A stretch of 38,187 nucleotides of DNA from JANQIV01 sp050117315 (GTDB lineage: Bacteria; Bacteroidota; Ignavibacteria; Ignavibacteriales; Melioribacteraceae): assembly GCA_050117315.1 (NCBI GenBank), contig JASFMY010000052.1, forward strand, positions 1-38,187. The letters are read 5' to 3'. Both the position numbers and the translations under genes were made by a program. The notes beneath the pieces were generated by a model that was not told where the DNA came from, made no database searches, and saw only the letters and a program-made list of their open reading frames with translations. Shown here piece after piece: positions 27,134 through 35,233 of this stretch; the stretch's first letter is position 1, and each line of letters begins with the position of its first letter.

Positions 27134-28144
27134 ATGAAATTATCGGAACTTGGTGAGTTTGGGCTAATAAATAGAATCGCGCCCTTATTCCTTAAAAATC
27201 TGGATGAAAGCATAACGGGCATCGGGGATGACTGTTCTGTAATACCTTTTAACAAAAATGAATCTCTGCTTATCACAACCGATATGTTGATTGAAGATGT
27301 TCACTTCCTTTGCGATAAAATCTCCCCGGAAGAATTAGGATACAAATCTTTAGCGGTAAATTTGAGCGACATTGCTGCAATGGGCGGAAACCCTCAAAGT
27401 GCTTTTCTATCTATCGGTATTCCAAAGAATACCGAAATTCCCTGGCTTGATGCCTTTTTTAACGGAATAAAAAACCTCGCGGATGAAACAAATACTCTTT
27501 TGCTTGGCGGAGATACAACAAAATCAATTGACCGTTTAGTTATTAATATTGTAGTTGTTGGCAAAGCAGAGAATTCCAAAATAAAGTACCGTTCTGCCGC
27601 TAAACCCGGTAATGTTATTTGTGTTACTGAAAATATTGGCGATTCCGGCGGCGGGCTAAAAATAATCCTTGAAAATCTTGAAGATAAAAGTGATGAGGAT
27701 ATTTGTCACTTAATAAAAGCTCATCATAAACCACGGCCACATCTTAAGGAAGGGCAATGGCTCTCTGCAAAGGCAGGAGTTAATGCAATGATTGATGTTT
27801 CCGACGGTATTGATTCCGATATCAGAAGAATTATGGAGCAATCTCACATTGGTGCAAAAGTAAATTTGGAGGATGTTCCGATATCCAGTTCACTTAAAAG
27901 GATTTCCGGCAAGTTTAACTGGGACCCTTATGAAATTGCTGCAGTAAGCGGTGAAGACTATTGTCTTTTAGTTACAATTGATAAAGAGAAATATACTGAC
28001 ATTGCAGAATCTTTTAAGAAGGAATTTAATAGCCCCTTATATAAAATAGGAGAAATCACGGACCGGAAATATGAACTAGAATATTTTAATAAAAATACTC
28101 CGGTTTTGTTAGGGAAACACGGATTCGATCATTTTAATCAATGA
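27134..28144 (+). CDS. thiL: Thiamin-monophosphate kinase
   Basis: A 336-residue ThiL (AIR synthase-like superfamily), phosphorylating thiamin monophosphate to the active cofactor TPP with ATP and magnesium. Motifs: ELGEFGLINRIAP, GIGDDCSVI, TTDMLIEDVHF, NLSDIAAMGGNPQSAFLSIGIP, LLGGDTT and DVSDGIDSD near the metal sites. The ATG at 27134 is chosen rather than an earlier in-frame ATG at 27098, because the family begins at MKLSELGEFG and the earlier start would overlap thiE. It is 4 bases after thiE and 6 bases before thiD. Confidence 0.96.
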   Translation: MKLSELGEFGLINRIAPLFLKNLDESITGIGDDCSVIPFNKNESLLITTDMLIEDVHFLCDKISPEELGYKSLAVNLSDIAAMGGNPQSAFLSIGIPKNTEIPWLDAFFNGIKNLADETNTLLLGGDTTKSIDRLVINIVVVGKAENSKIKYRSAAKPGNVICVTENIGDSGGGLKIILENLEDKSDEDICHLIKAHHKPRPHLKEGQWLSAKAGVNAMIDVSDGIDSDIRRIMEQSHIGAKVNLEDVPISSSLKRISGKFNWDPYEIAAVSGEDYCLLVTIDKEKYTDIAESFKKEFNSPLYKIGEITDRKYELEYFNKNTPVLLGKHGFDHFNQ

Positions 28145-28150
28145 GGAATT

Positions 28151-28984
28151 ATGGAGAAGAAAAAATATTATAGGACATTAACAATAGCAGGATCAGACAG
28201 CGGCGGCGGTGCAGGAATTCAAGCAGACATAAAAACCTTTTCTGCTCTCGGATGTTTTGGTATGTCTGCCATAGCTGCATTGACTGCTCAAAATACAGTA
28301 GCTGTGACAGGTATTTATGAAGTATCACCAAATTTTGTTGCACAACAAATAGACGCAGTAATTGAAGATATTGGTGTTGATGCGGTAAAGATAGGAATGC
28401 TGCAATCGCCTGAAATAATAAAGACCGTTGCCGATAGATTAAAATATTATCACGTTAAAAAAATTGTATTAGACCCGGTAATGGTAGCAAAGAGCGGTGA
28501 CAGATTATTAAGGGAAGATGCAATTGATGCTTTGAAAGAAGAATTAATTCCAATTGCCGAAGTTATAACTCCGAATATTCCCGAAGCGGAAGTTTTAACA
28601 AATACAAAGATTGAAGATCAATCCGGTATGGAAAAGGCTTTAGAACTATTAGCGGATTTAGGTGCAAGATCAGTATTGGTTAAAGGGGGGCATTCCGGCT
28701 CAGATGAAAGTTCCGATTGTTTATTGATTAAAAAGGATATCACCGGACATGAAATTATCTGGATCAAATCAACAAGAATAGAATCTAAAAACACACATGG
28801 CACGGGTTGTACACTCTCTTCCGCTATTGCATCTTATCTTGCAAAAGGTTACAACATTATAGAATCTGTTAAATCAGCAAAAGAATATATAACCGCTGCA
28901 ATTAAAGCCGGAGCAGAGTATAACCTTGGTAAAGGGCACGGGCCTGTTCATCATTTTTATAATTTTTGGAATGGTAAAAACTGA
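28151..28984 (+). CDS. thiD: Hydroxymethylpyrimidine/phosphomethylpyrimidine kinase
   Basis: A 277-residue ThiD of the ribokinase superfamily, phosphorylating hydroxymethylpyrimidine twice to the diphosphate used by ThiE. Visible: TIAGSDSGGGAGIQADIKTF (11-30), GMSAIAALTAQNT, VKIGML, DPVMVAKSGDRLL, TPNIPEAEVL, LVKGGHSG, and the catalytic NTHGTGCTLSSAIAS loop. It starts 6 bases after thiL with a GAGGA ribosome-binding site and ends 12 bases before tenA. It supports pyrimidine salvage from external sources or from TenA. Confidence 0.97.
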   Translation: MEKKKYYRTLTIAGSDSGGGAGIQADIKTFSALGCFGMSAIAALTAQNTVAVTGIYEVSPNFVAQQIDAVIEDIGVDAVKIGMLQSPEIIKTVADRLKYYHVKKIVLDPVMVAKSGDRLLREDAIDALKEELIPIAEVITPNIPEAEVLTNTKIEDQSGMEKALELLADLGARSVLVKGGHSGSDESSDCLLIKKDITGHEIIWIKSTRIESKNTHGTGCTLSSAIASYLAKGYNIIESVKSAKEYITAAIKAGAEYNLGKGHGPVHHFYNFWNGKN

Positions 28985-28996
28985 AAGGTGAGTTAA

Positions 28997-29641
28997 ATGA
29001 AATTTACTCAAACTCTTTGGAATGAAACAGCAACAATCTATAAAAGAATTATCAATCACCCGTTTAATGTCGAATTGGCAAATGGAAGTTTAGACAAAAA
29101 TAAATTTAAGTATTATGTTCAGCAGGATTCATTATACTTGCAAGACTATGCAAGGGCTTTGGCAATAGTAGCTGCAAAAGCACCAAACGCAGAGCGCATC
29201 AATGATTTTTTAATTTTTGCAAAAGACGGTATTTGGGTTGAACAGCAGCTCCATCAATTTTTTTATAAAAAATTTGATATCCCTCCCTGTTCACTTAAAG
29301 AACCCGGATGTTTCGGCTATGCAAACTTTTTGCTGTCAACAACATCGTTGCAGCCATATGAAGTTGGGGTGTCGGCACTTCTGCCTTGCTTCTGGATATA
29401 TAGAGAAGTAGGAGTTGATATTGTAAATAAGTCGGCAGCCGGAAATCCTTATCAACCGTGGATTGATACTTATTCAGGTGAAGAATTTAAGATTGCGGTT
29501 GAGAAAGCAATTGAAATTACAGGTGAAGCTGCGCAAAAAGCCTCGGAACATACTTTACAGCAAATGAAAGATGTATTTATTTTATCTACAAAATTAGAAT
29601 GGAAATTTTGGGATGCCGCGTATAACCTTGATAGGTGGTAG
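28997..29641 (+). CDS. tenA: Aminopyrimidine aminohydrolase / thiaminase II
   Basis: A 214-residue TenA, an all-helical enzyme that hydrolyses aminopyrimidine from base-degraded thiamin (or cleaves thiamin) to give hydroxymethylpyrimidine for ThiD. Active-site features: Asp44 (YVQQDSLYLQDYAR), Cys131 (SALLPCFWIYREVG) and Glu201 (TKLEWKFWDAAY). The conserved Cys places it in the TenA_C class. Last gene before riboswitch 2; a short AAAGGTGAG ribosome-binding site precedes it. Together with thiD/thiM/thiE it makes a recycling pathway. Confidence 0.96.
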   Translation: MKFTQTLWNETATIYKRIINHPFNVELANGSLDKNKFKYYVQQDSLYLQDYARALAIVAAKAPNAERINDFLIFAKDGIWVEQQLHQFFYKKFDIPPCSLKEPGCFGYANFLLSTTSLQPYEVGVSALLPCFWIYREVGVDIVNKSAAGNPYQPWIDTYSGEEFKIAVEKAIEITGEAAQKASEHTLQQMKDVFILSTKLEWKFWDAAYNLDRW

Positions 29642-29671
29642 CCTTGAAATAATTAGCTAATAAATAAAAAG

Positions 29672-29750
29672 TCTTAGGGGTGTCCTGAATAAACAGGGCT
29701 GAGATCAAACCCTTGAACCTGATCTGGGTAATTCCAGCGTAGGGAAACGG
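29672..29750 (+). promoter_or_regulatory. TPP riboswitch 2 (THI element) of the thiamin uptake genes
   Basis: Same complete Thi-box as riboswitch 1: TTAGGGGTGTCC, GGGCTGAGATCAAACCC, ACCTGATCTGG, AATTCCAGCGTAGGGAAAC. The segment GGGAAACGG can pair with CCGTTTCC in the following terminator to form an antiterminator; TPP binding should release the terminator. It lies about 75 bases before the TonB receptor gene and is nearly the same sequence as the element 5 kb upstream. Confidence 0.97.
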
Positions 29751-29769
29751 AAAGAAGTAATTAAGTGTT

Positions 29770-29793
29770 AGCCGTTTCCTAAGCGGCTTTTTT
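29770..29793 (+). terminator. Riboswitch 2 expression-platform terminator
   Basis: AGCCG (29770-29774) pairs with CGGCT (29784-29788), followed by a run of six T residues starting at 29788. The left side overlaps the segment able to pair with the aptamer 3' end, the usual switch between termination and readthrough. Confidence 0.86.
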
Positions 29794-29825
29794 ATTTCTT
29801 TAATTCATTTAAATAAGGAGTAAAT

Positions 29826-32300
29826 ATGAAATACTTAATTATTTTTTTATTATTAGCAATTCAAATTGTCTCACAAAATTTATTAAAAGGGAAGGTTGTG
29901 AATTCCGGGACAGGTGAACCGCTTCCTTTGGCAAACATCTCGGTTGAGAAAACCAATTACGGTACCACAACAAACAAAGACGGTTATTTTGAATTGAAGA
30001 TTGACGGTTATGTAAATGAAAACATTTTTATAAGTTACATTGGTTTTGAAACTGAAAAAATACCGTTAAACGAATTATTGAAAAACCAGCTAAACATTAT
30101 TGAACTTGACAGAAGTGTTTTATCAAGCCAGACGGTTTTAGTGCAGGGCACAATTGGCGAAGAAGGTGTTACACCTTTAACTTTCTCAAAAGTAACAAGA
30201 AAAGATATTGAAGAAAATTATACGGTGCAGGATCTGCCGGAATACTTAAGTTACCTTCCTTCAACAACATTTTATTCCGAAGGCGGAAACGGCATAGGTT
30301 ATAATTACATCAGCATTAGGGGGTTTGGTCAAAGGAGATTGTCCATCTCCGTAAACGGTATTCCTCAGAATGAACCGGAAGATCACAATGTTTACTGGAT
30401 TGATATGCCCGACTTGCTTGAGAGTACCGAGTTAATTCAAGTGTCGCGCGGGGCAGGTAACGGTGTAATTGGTTATCCTTCAATCGGCGGCTCGATAAAT
30501 ATTATCACATCGTTATTTCCCGATAAACCAAAATTTGATTTTGAATCTTCAATTGGAAGTTACAATACACGTAAATACTGTGCATCTTTTTCAAGCGGAT
30601 TGGTAAATAAGAAATACAGTTATTATGTTAAGTTATCAAATATATTAACGAGCGGTTACCGCGATAATAGTAGCGCTGATATGAAATCATATCATGTTTC
30701 TGCCGTACGTTATGATGAAAAACTTACAACTCAAATTAATGTTTACGGCGGCCCGTTGGAGGATCACCTTGTTTACACAGGCCTTCCAAAATTTGCGGTA
30801 AATGACAAAGATTTAAGGAAAGAGAATCTATCTTATTGGGAAGCTGATGAAAATGAGTATACTTATAAGCTTAAGAGAAGGCCTGAAGAAATTGAAAACT
30901 TTTCACAACCTCATTTTGAATTGTTGAACGAGTATAAAGTTAATGACGACATTACTTTTAATTCTGCTTTGTTTTTAATTCTTGGCGACGGCTTTTTTGA
31001 TTATGATGGTTCATGGAGTGTTGACTATGATGATTATTTAAGACTGAAAGCTAATGGATTTGATTCCACAATGATTCCGACGAATGCATTAATTAGGGCA
31101 CAAGTAGAAAATAAACAATACGGTTGGATACCAAGGTTAAATATTAAGCATGACAACGGTAATCTTATAATAGGTAGTGAGATACGTATTCATAATTCCG
31201 TTCACTGGGGTAGCATAAATTATGCTGAGAATTTACCGGCAGGCATCTCTAAAGATTATAGGTATTACTATTACGAAGGATCAAAAGATATATTTACCTT
31301 ATACGCGAACGAAAGTTACGAGTTAAATGATAAAGTGAATTTACTTGCCGAACTGCAGTTGGCATATCACAAATATGCAATTGAGAATGAAAGATATCTT
31401 GATAACGAATTTGATATTGATGATGTCTATTTAAACCCGCGGTTCGGAGCAAACTATAAATTGAATGACAACTTAAGTTCTTACTTTTCGTTTGCAAGAG
31501 TTACAAGGGAACCGAGATTAAAAGATTATTACGATGCTGCCGAATCAAGCGGCGGAGAGGTTCCGCAATTTGCTTCAACAAACAATGTTTATGATTTTGA
31601 TGACCCGCTTGTAAAACCGGAAATAATGAATAGTTTTGAATTGGGGGCAACTTATTCAAGTAATAATTATTCGTTTACAGCAAATGCTTTTTATATGTTG
31701 TTTAATGATGAAATAGCAAACAACGGACAGACGGACAGATTCGGCCAGCCGGTTACAGGAAATTTAGACAAATCAATACATACCGGTATTGAGTTAAGTG
31801 GAGTTGCTAAATTTGCAAAACATTTTGAATTAGTTGTTAACGGAGCTTACAGCAGCAATACGATAAGCGAAGGTTCAACATTTGTTAGTTACGGAAACGG
31901 TGAAGTTGGTGAAATTGACCTGAAAGACAATAGAATCAGCGGGTTCCCGGATTTAACTTTTAATGCAATCTTAAAATTCAATTATGAGAAATTCTTTGCA
32001 CAATTTTCCGCCAAGTATGTCGGTGAATTTTACTCGGATAATTATGACGAAAACATTAAAGAATATTTGAACAGATTTCCAGGTTTTATTGATTATACGG
32101 ATAATAAAGTCGACGCTTATTTTGTCGGTAATCTATTTGCAAGCTATGAAATTAAGCCGAATGATTTTTTCAAAACAATAAAAGCTTTTGTGCAGGTTAA
32201 TAACCTGTTTGATAATTTATACGCTTCTTATGCAATAGGTAAAGAGTTTTTCCCTGCTGCAGAAAGAAATGTTTTGGCGGGGTTGAAACTAGGATTGTAG
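29826..32300 (+). CDS. TonB-dependent outer-membrane receptor, probably for thiamin or its precursors
   Basis: An 824-residue outer-membrane receptor. Residues 1-17 are a signal peptide (MKYLIIFLLLAIQIVSQ). Residues 18-105 form a CarboxypepD_reg-like beta domain typical of Bacteroidota receptors (GKVVNSGTGEPLPLANISV). A plug domain with YISIRGFGQRRLSISVNGIP and VSRGAGNGVIGYPSIGGSINI follows, then a 22-strand-type barrel with alternating aromatic strands, ending in GLKLGL. The start has an AAGGAGTAAAT ribosome-binding site. Its position right after a TPP riboswitch points to uptake of thiamin or a related vitamin B1 compound; substrate identity is inference from regulation. thiN and a symporter follow in the same direction, making a probable outer-to-inner membrane route. 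Confidence 0.93.
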   Translation: MKYLIIFLLLAIQIVSQNLLKGKVVNSGTGEPLPLANISVEKTNYGTTTNKDGYFELKIDGYVNENIFISYIGFETEKIPLNELLKNQLNIIELDRSVLSSQTVLVQGTIGEEGVTPLTFSKVTRKDIEENYTVQDLPEYLSYLPSTTFYSEGGNGIGYNYISIRGFGQRRLSISVNGIPQNEPEDHNVYWIDMPDLLESTELIQVSRGAGNGVIGYPSIGGSINIITSLFPDKPKFDFESSIGSYNTRKYCASFSSGLVNKKYSYYVKLSNILTSGYRDNSSADMKSYHVSAVRYDEKLTTQINVYGGPLEDHLVYTGLPKFAVNDKDLRKENLSYWEADENEYTYKLKRRPEEIENFSQPHFELLNEYKVNDDITFNSALFLILGDGFFDYDGSWSVDYDDYLRLKANGFDSTMIPTNALIRAQVENKQYGWIPRLNIKHDNGNLIIGSEIRIHNSVHWGSINYAENLPAGISKDYRYYYYEGSKDIFTLYANESYELNDKVNLLAELQLAYHKYAIENERYLDNEFDIDDVYLNPRFGANYKLNDNLSSYFSFARVTREPRLKDYYDAAESSGGEVPQFASTNNVYDFDDPLVKPEIMNSFELGATYSSNNYSFTANAFYMLFNDEIANNGQTDRFGQPVTGNLDKSIHTGIELSGVAKFAKHFELVVNGAYSSNTISEGSTFVSYGNGEVGEIDLKDNRISGFPDLTFNAILKFNYEKFFAQFSAKYVGEFYSDNYDENIKEYLNRFPGFIDYTDNKVDAYFVGNLFASYEIKPNDFFKTIKAFVQVNNLFDNLYASYAIGKEFFPAAERNVLAGLKLGL

Positions 32301-32331
32301 CTATAGCCGAATATTTTCCTAATTTGTTGCT

Positions 32332-32466
32332 TTGACATTGCGAACCCCGCTTTTGGGGGTGAAGCCTGTCCGCCGTACTTCGTACTAAGGAAGGCGGGCA
32401 ATCTCACAATTATATTTGTATAGAAATTTGGAGATTGCTTCGTTCGCAGGCTTACTCGCAATGACA
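32332..32466. repeat. Compound palindromic dispersed repeat
   Basis: The outer arms CATTGCGA (32336-32343) and TCGCAATG (32456-32463) and inner arms GCAATCTC (32398-32405) and GAGATTGC (32431-32438) are perfect inverted pairs. A GC-rich insert (CCCCGCTTTTGGGGG, and CCGCC/GGCGG around TACTTCGTACTA) lies between. ATTGCGA/GAGATTGCTTCG palindromes of this kind recur in intergenic DNA of many bacteria. It sits between the receptor gene and thiN and its base composition differs from flanking DNA. Confidence 0.75.
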
Positions 32467-32523
32467 ACCTTTTGGTTTTGTTAAATACTAGATATGTTAG
32501 TTAATTCAAAATGAAAATCGATA

Positions 32524-33180
32524 ATGAAAAAATGTATCATTCTTGCTAACGGCGATACTCCGCCGAAAAATATTTTTAAGTATCTAAAAGAAATCGGATA
32601 CAAGACTTTGATCTGTGCCGACGGCGGGGCTAACAATGCATATAATTTAAAATTGAATCCGGATTATATTATCGGTGATCTGGATTCAATTAAAGATAAA
32701 GTTAAACAGTACTATTCTGAGAAATGCAAAATAATCCATTACAAAAGACAGAATGATACCGATGTTGAAAAGTGTTTAAAGTTTGCGATAAAGAAAGGCT
32801 ACGAAAAAGACATACTACACGGCGTAACAGGGGACAGGCTAGATCACACTTTTTGTAACCTGGGCATAGTGATGAAATTTTTTGATCAAATAAAAGTTTC
32901 CATTCTCCACTGCACTTCTTTTCTTGAAGCTTTTGAAGGTAATGTTGAACTGGAAACAATTCCCGGAGAAACAATTTCTCTTTATGCAATAGAAGCTAAA
33001 ACAAAAATCACAACAAAAGGATTAAAATATAAATTGGAGAACGAGGCACTGCCGTTCGGCGTAAGGGAAAGCACAAGCAATGTGGCTAAAGCAAACAAGG
33101 TGAAACTAAAAATAAAAAACGGAAGGATATTTGTTATCCGTGATTATGAAACGTTGAGGCAAAATGGTTTCCTTCAGTAA
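32524..33180 (+). CDS. thiN: Thiamin pyrophosphokinase
   Basis: A 218-residue thiamin pyrophosphokinase that transfers pyrophosphate from ATP directly to thiamin. Motifs: ADGGANNAY (32-40), PDYIIGDLDSIK (46-57) with catalytic Asp residues, RQNDTDVEKCL, GVTGDRLDHTFCNLG, and the C-terminal LKYKLENEALPFGVRESTSNVA thiamin-binding region. It is cytoplasmic. The last 17 bases overlap the next gene, so translation is coupled with the symporter. With ThiL in the neighbouring operon, the cell can make TPP from either thiamin or thiamin phosphate. Confidence 0.96.
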   Translation: MKKCIILANGDTPPKNIFKYLKEIGYKTLICADGGANNAYNLKLNPDYIIGDLDSIKDKVKQYYSEKCKIIHYKRQNDTDVEKCLKFAIKKGYEKDILHGVTGDRLDHTFCNLGIVMKFFDQIKVSILHCTSFLEAFEGNVELETIPGETISLYAIEAKTKITTKGLKYKLENEALPFGVRESTSNVAKANKVKLKIKNGRIFVIRDYETLRQNGFLQ

Positions 33181-34555
33181 TTTAGACATATCAATTATCA
33201 TCACATTTTTTGTGATTGTACTTTTAATAGGTTTCCTTTCCGGGAGAAAAGAAAAAGATTCAACAGAAGGTTTCCTGCTTTCAGGCAGAAAGGTCGGGTT
33301 GTTTTTATTTATTCTCACCAACGTTGCTACATGGTACGGCGGAATACTCGGAGTAGGTGAATTTACATACCGGTACGGAATTGTAAGCTGGTTTACACAA
33401 GGTTTGCCTTATTATTTCTTTGCAATAATATTTGCATTGCTCTTTGCAAAAAAAGTAAGAGAGTCGTCTTTATTCACAATCCCTGACAAACTTGAAGAAG
33501 CGTACGGTAGGAAGGTTGGGCTATTGTCGGCATTATTGGTATTTATATTAGTTTCTCCTGCGCCGTATCTACTGATGCTTGCAAATCTTATAACGCTTAT
33601 TTTCGGTGTTCCGATTTTATATTCTCTTTTGATAGCAATATTTCTTTCGGCAGCTTATTTATTCAAAGGCGGATACAAGTCGGATTTAACAACAGATGCT
33701 TTTGAATTCTTTGTAATGTTTACCGGTTTTATCGTGATATTTTTCTTTGCTTATAATCAAAACGGGGGAATGGAATTTCTAAGTTCTTCTCTTCCGGAAA
33801 GTCATTTAAAACTAACAGGCGGCACTTCAATTACATTTGTTATTGTCTGGTTTTTAATTGCACTCTGGACTTTTACCGATCCGGGTTTTCATCAAAGATG
33901 TTATGCAGCCAAAAGCGGAAAAGTTGCTAAATACGGAATTATAATTTCTGTTCTTCTGTGGGCATTGTTTGACTTTCTAACCACTTCCACAGGGTTATAT
34001 TCAAAAGCAGTTTTGCAGGAAATTGATAATCCCGTATTGGCTTTTCCTTTGCTGGCGGAAGAAGTTTTATCTCCCGGTTTCAAAGGGATTTTCTATGCTG
34101 CTCTTTTTGCAACAATACTTTCAACGCTTAATAGTTTCCTATTTTTAAGCGCAACTACAATCGGCAAAGATTTTATTTGTAAGTTAAAGCCGGAACAAAG
34201 CTTAGATAAAGTTAAAGTTTACACCCGGTGGGGATTGCTGATTGCTGCAATTATCTCGGTTGTACTTGCGTACTCAATTGATTCTGTTATAGAACTCTGG
34301 TATTCAATCGGCAGCTTGTGTATTCCTTCAATAATAATTTTGGTGATTGGTGCATATTACAAAAATTTTCTTGTTTCAAAAAAAATAGCAGCAATCGAAA
34401 TGATCACTGCTTTTTTTATAAGTCTTTTATGGTTTTTGTTGCGGGATAATTTCGGTAGTGTAAATATCATTAATGAAATTGAACCGATGGTTATGGGCTT
34501 AACGACAGCATTGTTAATTCATCTCTATGGAATATTCAATAATAAAAATATCTAG
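33164..34555 (+). CDS. Sodium:solute symporter family permease, candidate thiamin/precursor transporter
   Basis: A 463-residue inner-membrane protein of the SSS family with about 13 hydrophobic helices. The N-terminus (GRKEKDSTEGFLLSGRKVGL) has the DF/GF-GR pattern following helix 1, and helix regions ATWYGGILGVGE, TDPGFHQRCYAAKS and ATILSTLNSFLFLSATTIGKD match SSS permeases. The start ATG lies inside the thiN end (17-base overlap), so coupling is strong. Downstream of TPP riboswitch 2, receptor and thiN, it probably imports thiamin or hydroxymethylpyrimidine, taking the place PnuT occupies in Bacteroides; this is inference from context. Confidence 0.87.
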   Translation: MVSFSNLDISIIITFFVIVLLIGFLSGRKEKDSTEGFLLSGRKVGLFLFILTNVATWYGGILGVGEFTYRYGIVSWFTQGLPYYFFAIIFALLFAKKVRESSLFTIPDKLEEAYGRKVGLLSALLVFILVSPAPYLLMLANLITLIFGVPILYSLLIAIFLSAAYLFKGGYKSDLTTDAFEFFVMFTGFIVIFFFAYNQNGGMEFLSSSLPESHLKLTGGTSITFVIVWFLIALWTFTDPGFHQRCYAAKSGKVAKYGIIISVLLWALFDFLTTSTGLYSKAVLQEIDNPVLAFPLLAEEVLSPGFKGIFYAALFATILSTLNSFLFLSATTIGKDFICKLKPEQSLDKVKVYTRWGLLIAAIISVVLAYSIDSVIELWYSIGSLCIPSIIILVIGAYYKNFLVSKKIAAIEMITAFFISLLWFLLRDNFGSVNIINEIEPMVMGLTTALLIHLYGIFNNKNI

Positions 34556-34564
34556 TTGGGACTA

Positions 34565-34657
34565 ACTTCGTGTAGCTTAAATTTTTGTTACACGAATTAA
34601 AGAAGAAGTCCTGCCGGCAAGGCAGGCACGAAGAAATAATTCCGAAGAGACGGCGAT
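34565..34657. repeat. Cluster of hairpins between convergent genes
   Basis: Three inverted pairs follow one another: TTCGTGTA (34567-34574) with TACACGAA (34589-34596), CCTGCC (34610-34615) with GGCAGG (34621-34626), and CGGC-GAT-GCCG near 34652. The gap lies between two genes that end facing each other, so some of these may act as bidirectional terminators, but no T tract follows. The CCTGCCGGCAAGGCAGG sequence looks like a short dispersed repeat. Confidence 0.55.
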
Positions 34658-34671
34658 GCCGAAAGAAAAAC

Positions 34672-35217
34672 TTATGCAACTAAAATAGCAGCTGATACAA
34701 CAGTTGTCCACCAACCGCTTTTGTTTCCTTTTGCCGATTGAGTAATATTAAACGTATTTACAATCTTTCCCGACATCTTAAAAAATTGTTCTTTTTCATT
34801 CCATGCTTTATCCGGGTCGAACTCAATACCCAGAGTAGTGGCCAGCATTGTAGCTGCTAAATCTTCGGCATAGTCACCTGAAAACTGAGCGGTTTGACCG
34901 TAAGGATGGTGCTCAGAAAGATACCCGTATAATTTTTTATCTTTTGGAATTGCCGCCCCGATTGATGCCGCAATTAACCTATTCGGTTCATTTGTTGCAT
35001 TCCTTGCAATAACTGCATGAACTATTTGTCCGGGTTGAAGGTATTCCAATCCTTTCTCAACCGTAATCCTTTTACACCCAACAGGGTAAATAGAACTAAC
35101 TGAAACTAAATTATACTTCTCAATTTGTGCATTGCGCAGTGCTTTTTCAAACGATGCTAAATATTCCTTTTCTACTCCTACACCTTTAGTAAAAAAAATC
35201 TTAGTCGGTACGTACAT
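34672..35217 (-). CDS. pdaD: Pyruvoyl-dependent arginine decarboxylase
   Basis: A 181-residue proenzyme that self-cleaves at Ser41-Ser42 (NLVSVSSIYPVGC) to give a beta chain and a pyruvoyl-capped alpha chain. It converts arginine to agmatine for polyamine synthesis. Other family features: VPTKIFFTKGVG at the N-terminus, IVHAVIARNATNEPNRLIAASIGAA, YLSEHHPYGQT and the ATMLATTLGIEFD helix. Length is normal. It starts 16 bases after tyrS with a good ribosome-binding site (AAGGAGATAAC) and is the last gene of smpB-tyrS-pdaD. This enzyme type is frequent in archaea, Chlorobi and related bacteria. Confidence 0.94.
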   Translation of the reverse strand: MYVPTKIFFTKGVGVEKEYLASFEKALRNAQIEKYNLVSVSSIYPVGCKRITVEKGLEYLQPGQIVHAVIARNATNEPNRLIAASIGAAIPKDKKLYGYLSEHHPYGQTAQFSGDYAEDLAATMLATTLGIEFDPDKAWNEKEQFFKMSGKIVNTFNITQSAKGNKSGWWTTVVSAAILVA

Positions 35218-35233
35218 ATCGTTATCTCCTTAT

